Shown here: positions 13,030 to 15,086 of the stretch, piece after piece
Layout: each line of letters begins with the position of its first letter
Position numbering within the stretch: position 1 is the stretch's first letter
Source of the DNA: Syntrophaceae bacterium UBA7544
GTDB taxonomy: Bacteria > Desulfobacterota > Syntrophia > Syntrophales > Smithellaceae
Reading direction: 5' to 3'
Assembly: GCA_002479215.1 (NCBI GenBank)
Contig: DLME01000071.1
Coordinates: 1 to 15,086, forward strand
Length of the DNA: 15,086 bases
Made by a program: the position numbers and the translations under genes
The notes under the pieces: generated by a model
The model's database searches: none
The model's input: only the letters and a program-made list of their open reading frames with translations
What the model was told of the DNA's origin: nothing

Positions 13030-15086
13030 TTAGAAAAAGATTCGGGCATCCACCAACGAAACACCCTGCCCCGCGGAATGGACAATTATCGGATTTAGAT
13101 CCATTTCGCTGATATTGGAGTCGGTCGTCATGAGGTAGGATACCCGGCAGATGACATCGACAAAGGCATCCATATCAACGCGCTCTTTACCTCTGGCTCC
13201 CTGAAGAAGAGGATAGATCTTGAGTTCTCTCAACATACTCCCAGCTTCTAGCTTAGTTACCGGAGCTAAGCGAATAGCCGTATCTTTAAATATTTCGATG
13301 TAGATACCACCAAGCCCGGCCATAACAATCGGGCCGAAAAGTGGATCACGGCGTCCACCAACAAAACACTCGATGCCCTCCGGCGCCATTTCCTGTATCA
13401 GAAAACCGTCGATGGCGGGACGCTTATCCAGGTTCTCTATCGCCTTTCTCATCTCCGACATGGCCGCGTGTAATTCCTTCTTTGTGCGGATATTTATCCT
13501 CACTCCGCCTATATCGGATTTGTGGGAGGCATCTCTGGACAAAAGTTTCAAAGCAACAGGATAACGACAACGGATGCCGTCAAGCGATTCTTCAGCGCGG
13601 ATAATCTTACCCTTCATTGGTTGCAATCCTATAGCCTCGCAAATGGCCAGAGCATCATCCGTCAGAGGAATACGCCCTTCCGCGCGGCAGCGCTCCCGGA
13701 TAGCATTGATCACGTTTCGATCAACAGGGTAAACCGGTTCCGCACCTCTGCTGTTTCGCGTCTGCCTGCTCTCGTAATAATTTAGAGAAACATGAAGAGT
13801 TGTGGCCGCTTCCAGCGGCGATGTAAAAATAGGGAAGGCATAATTCTTCGAAACATCAAGAATTTCTTCCCGCTCGGAAATCATGGCCAGTGAAACCGGT
13901 TTCCGGTATTTCGCCACCAGTTTTTCTACACCCGCCAGAAATGTCCGCGACATTTCGGCTTCGTATTCGGCGATATAAAGATGATTAAAGAGAACGCCAT
14001 CGAACGTTTCCAGTTTCAGAACCTCCTCCAGAATGTTTGTGAATATCGTATAATCAAAAACTTCTCCCAGATCCAAAGGGTTCTGATGAGCAATGACCCG
14101 TGTATGGTAAATAGTTTTGAGTTTTTTAATAAATGCCGGCGGAAAGGGAACCATCTCAAAACCGTACTTCGCGCAAGCGTCGGCGGAGAGAACCGCATGC
14201 CCGCCGGAGCGGGAAAGGACAGCAACGCGCCTGCCTTTCATCAAAGGAAGACGGATAATTTTTACGGCATTGATTAAATCTATTTCATCTTCAACGCGGA
14301 TTATAGCGGCCTGTTGAAACGAAGCGTCGACCACCTCATCACTGCCGGATAGCGCCGTCGTATGGGACTGGGCAATATTAGCGCTCGCTTCGCTGCGGTT
14401 CGATTTCTGAACAATGATGGGTTTTTCAGATTGCCGAGCCAGATTATAGAATTCCCGGCCTCTCTTGAAACCTTCCAGATAAGCAGTGATAATCTCTGTT
14501 TTATCATCTGTTAAAAAATAGTCTAAAAAATGAGCCTCATCGAGCTGCAGTTTGTTACCTATGGCGACAAATTTACCCGGAGTCACACCGTATCCGGCAA
14601 GAGAGCGCAAAAAGGTTCCTCCAACACCGCCACTCTGGACCATCAGAGCCACCTTACCTCCGGGAGGAGGTATATTCTTAAAAAGGCCGAAGGGCATCAT
14701 CATCTTAATATCAAAGTTGATGGTGCCAATACAATTCGGCCCAATGACTTTCATGTCGTATTTTTCGGCAATCTTCAGGACTTCCTCTTCCAGGAAATAA
14801 TCGCCGGAAGAAAATTCGCTGAAGCCGCCAGATTCGATAACGATATGGCGAATGCCTTTCCTGCCGCAGGCATCCATAAGGGACGGTACAGTTTTCGCCG
14901 GCGTCAGAAAAATGGCTACATCCGGCGTTTCCGGCAGGCTTTCAACATTCTTATAAACGCGGACGCCATTAATCTCCCCTTCCTGACTGCCCACGCCGTA
15001 AAGGGTTCCTTCATATCCATTCTGGCTGTTATTCAACAAAACGATCTGCCCTAAATTCATCTTCGTAGTCGATACTCCAAATACAA
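13030..15086 (-). CDS. ADP-forming acyl-CoA synthetase (acetate-CoA ligase-like), 5' end beyond the window
   Basis: Single-chain NDP-forming acyl-CoA synthetase: interconverts acyl-CoA plus ADP and phosphate with acid plus CoA and ATP, giving substrate-level ATP in many anaerobes. Domain order: CoA-binding Rossmann part (to about 125 from the internal Met), succinyl-CoA-synthetase-like ligase part with the phospho-histidine H233 in QSHTTALSGSDE, a second ligase-like part (about 275-430), then an ATP-grasp domain from about 455 with KLLSRDASHKSDIGGVRI (H513) and FGPIVMAGLGGIYIE. The frame stays open past the Met at 15060 to the edge, and the upstream residues VFGVSTTKMNLGQ fit the family's start of the CoA-binding fold, so 15060 is an internal Met. 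Substrate (acetate, other short or branched acids) is not decided by sequence. Confidence 0.93.
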   Translation of the reverse strand, partial: VFGVSTTKMNLGQIVLLNNSQNGYEGTLYGVGSQEGEINGVRVYKNVESLPETPDVAIFLTPAKTVPSLMDACGRKGIRHIVIESGGFSEFSSGDYFLEEEVLKIAEKYDMKVIGPNCIGTINFDIKMMMPFGLFKNIPPPGGKVALMVQSGGVGGTFLRSLAGYGVTPGKFVAIGNKLQLDEAHFLDYFLTDDKTEIITAYLEGFKRGREFYNLARQSEKPIIVQKSNRSEASANIAQSHTTALSGSDEVVDASFQQAAIIRVEDEIDLINAVKIIRLPLMKGRRVAVLSRSGGHAVLSADACAKYGFEMVPFPPAFIKKLKTIYHTRVIAHQNPLDLGEVFDYTIFTNILEEVLKLETFDGVLFNHLYIAEYEAEMSRTFLAGVEKLVAKYRKPVSLAMISEREEILDVSKNYAFPIFTSPLEAATTLHVSLNYYESRQTRNSRGAEPVYPVDRNVINAIRERCRAEGRIPLTDDALAICEAIGLQPMKGKIIRAEESLDGIRCRYPVALKLLSRDASHKSDIGGVRINIRTKKELHAAMSEMRKAIENLDKRPAIDGFLIQEMAPEGIECFVGGRRDPLFGPIVMAGLGGIYIEIFKDTAIRLAPVTKLEAGSMLRELKIYPLLQGARGKERVDMDAFVDVICRVSYLMTTDSNISEMDLNPIIVHSAGQGVSLVDARIFF

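Noticed and set aside
14530..15054. Plus-strand ORF of 174 codons opposite the acyl-CoA synthetase
   Set aside because: Antisense to conserved synthetase sequence; composition is typical of a shadow frame.
1..15086. tRNA, rRNA, CRISPR array, intact insertion sequence
   Set aside because: Scanned for T-loop motifs, regular short repeats and transposase motifs on both strands by eye; none were convincing.

Overview
The window reads as chromosomal DNA of moderate GC content from an anaerobic Gram-negative bacterium. Best guess: a Desulfobacterota/Deltaproteobacteria relative (Syntrophales-like). The reasons are gene content and gene-level resemblance: a secreted protein resembling superoxide reductase, a membrane-bound rubredoxin-like protein, a short-loop cytochrome bd oxidase, an iron-sulfur aldo/keto reductase, an OFA-type carboxylate transporter and a single-chain ADP-forming acyl-CoA synthetase. 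This placement is inference; no rRNA or marker gene is present.

Layout. (1) 1-2732, minus strand: a metal-dependent amidohydrolase of the SAH/MTA deaminase type, followed 62 nt later by a flavin disulfide oxidoreductase. The oxidoreductase is broken by a one-base frameshift in a T run at 287-291 and runs off the left edge. (2) 2855-6398, a redox and oxygen-handling block: a secreted superoxide-reductase-like protein and a rubredoxin-DUF2231 membrane fusion on the minus strand, divergent from cydA-cydB on the plus strand. (3) 6399-10386, a looser, accessory-looking stretch. It holds an iron-sulfur aldo/keto reductase, a 62-residue membrane protein, a nearly gene-free kilobase with one likely small minus-strand gene, and a secreted HAF-repeat protein. 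Two diverged copies of a roughly 52-64 nt sequence lie before the aldo/keto reductase and before the HAF gene. (4) 10387-15086, minus strand: an OFA-family MFS transporter, a secreted TPR protein and an ADP-forming acyl-CoA synthetase that runs off the right edge.

How the genes may work together. Region 2 looks like an oxygen-defence set for an anaerobe. CydAB reduces O2 at the membrane, the rubredoxin fusion could pass electrons at the membrane, and the secreted protein has a superoxide-reductase-like layout but lacks one expected iron ligand. Region 4 may couple carboxylate transport to acyl-CoA/ATP interconversion. No tRNA, rRNA, CRISPR array or intact transposase was seen. The most interesting points are the ligand-deficient superoxide-reductase-like protein beside the membrane rubredoxin and bd oxidase, the frameshifted oxidoreductase, and the paired diverged repeat that may be the remains of a coding sequence.
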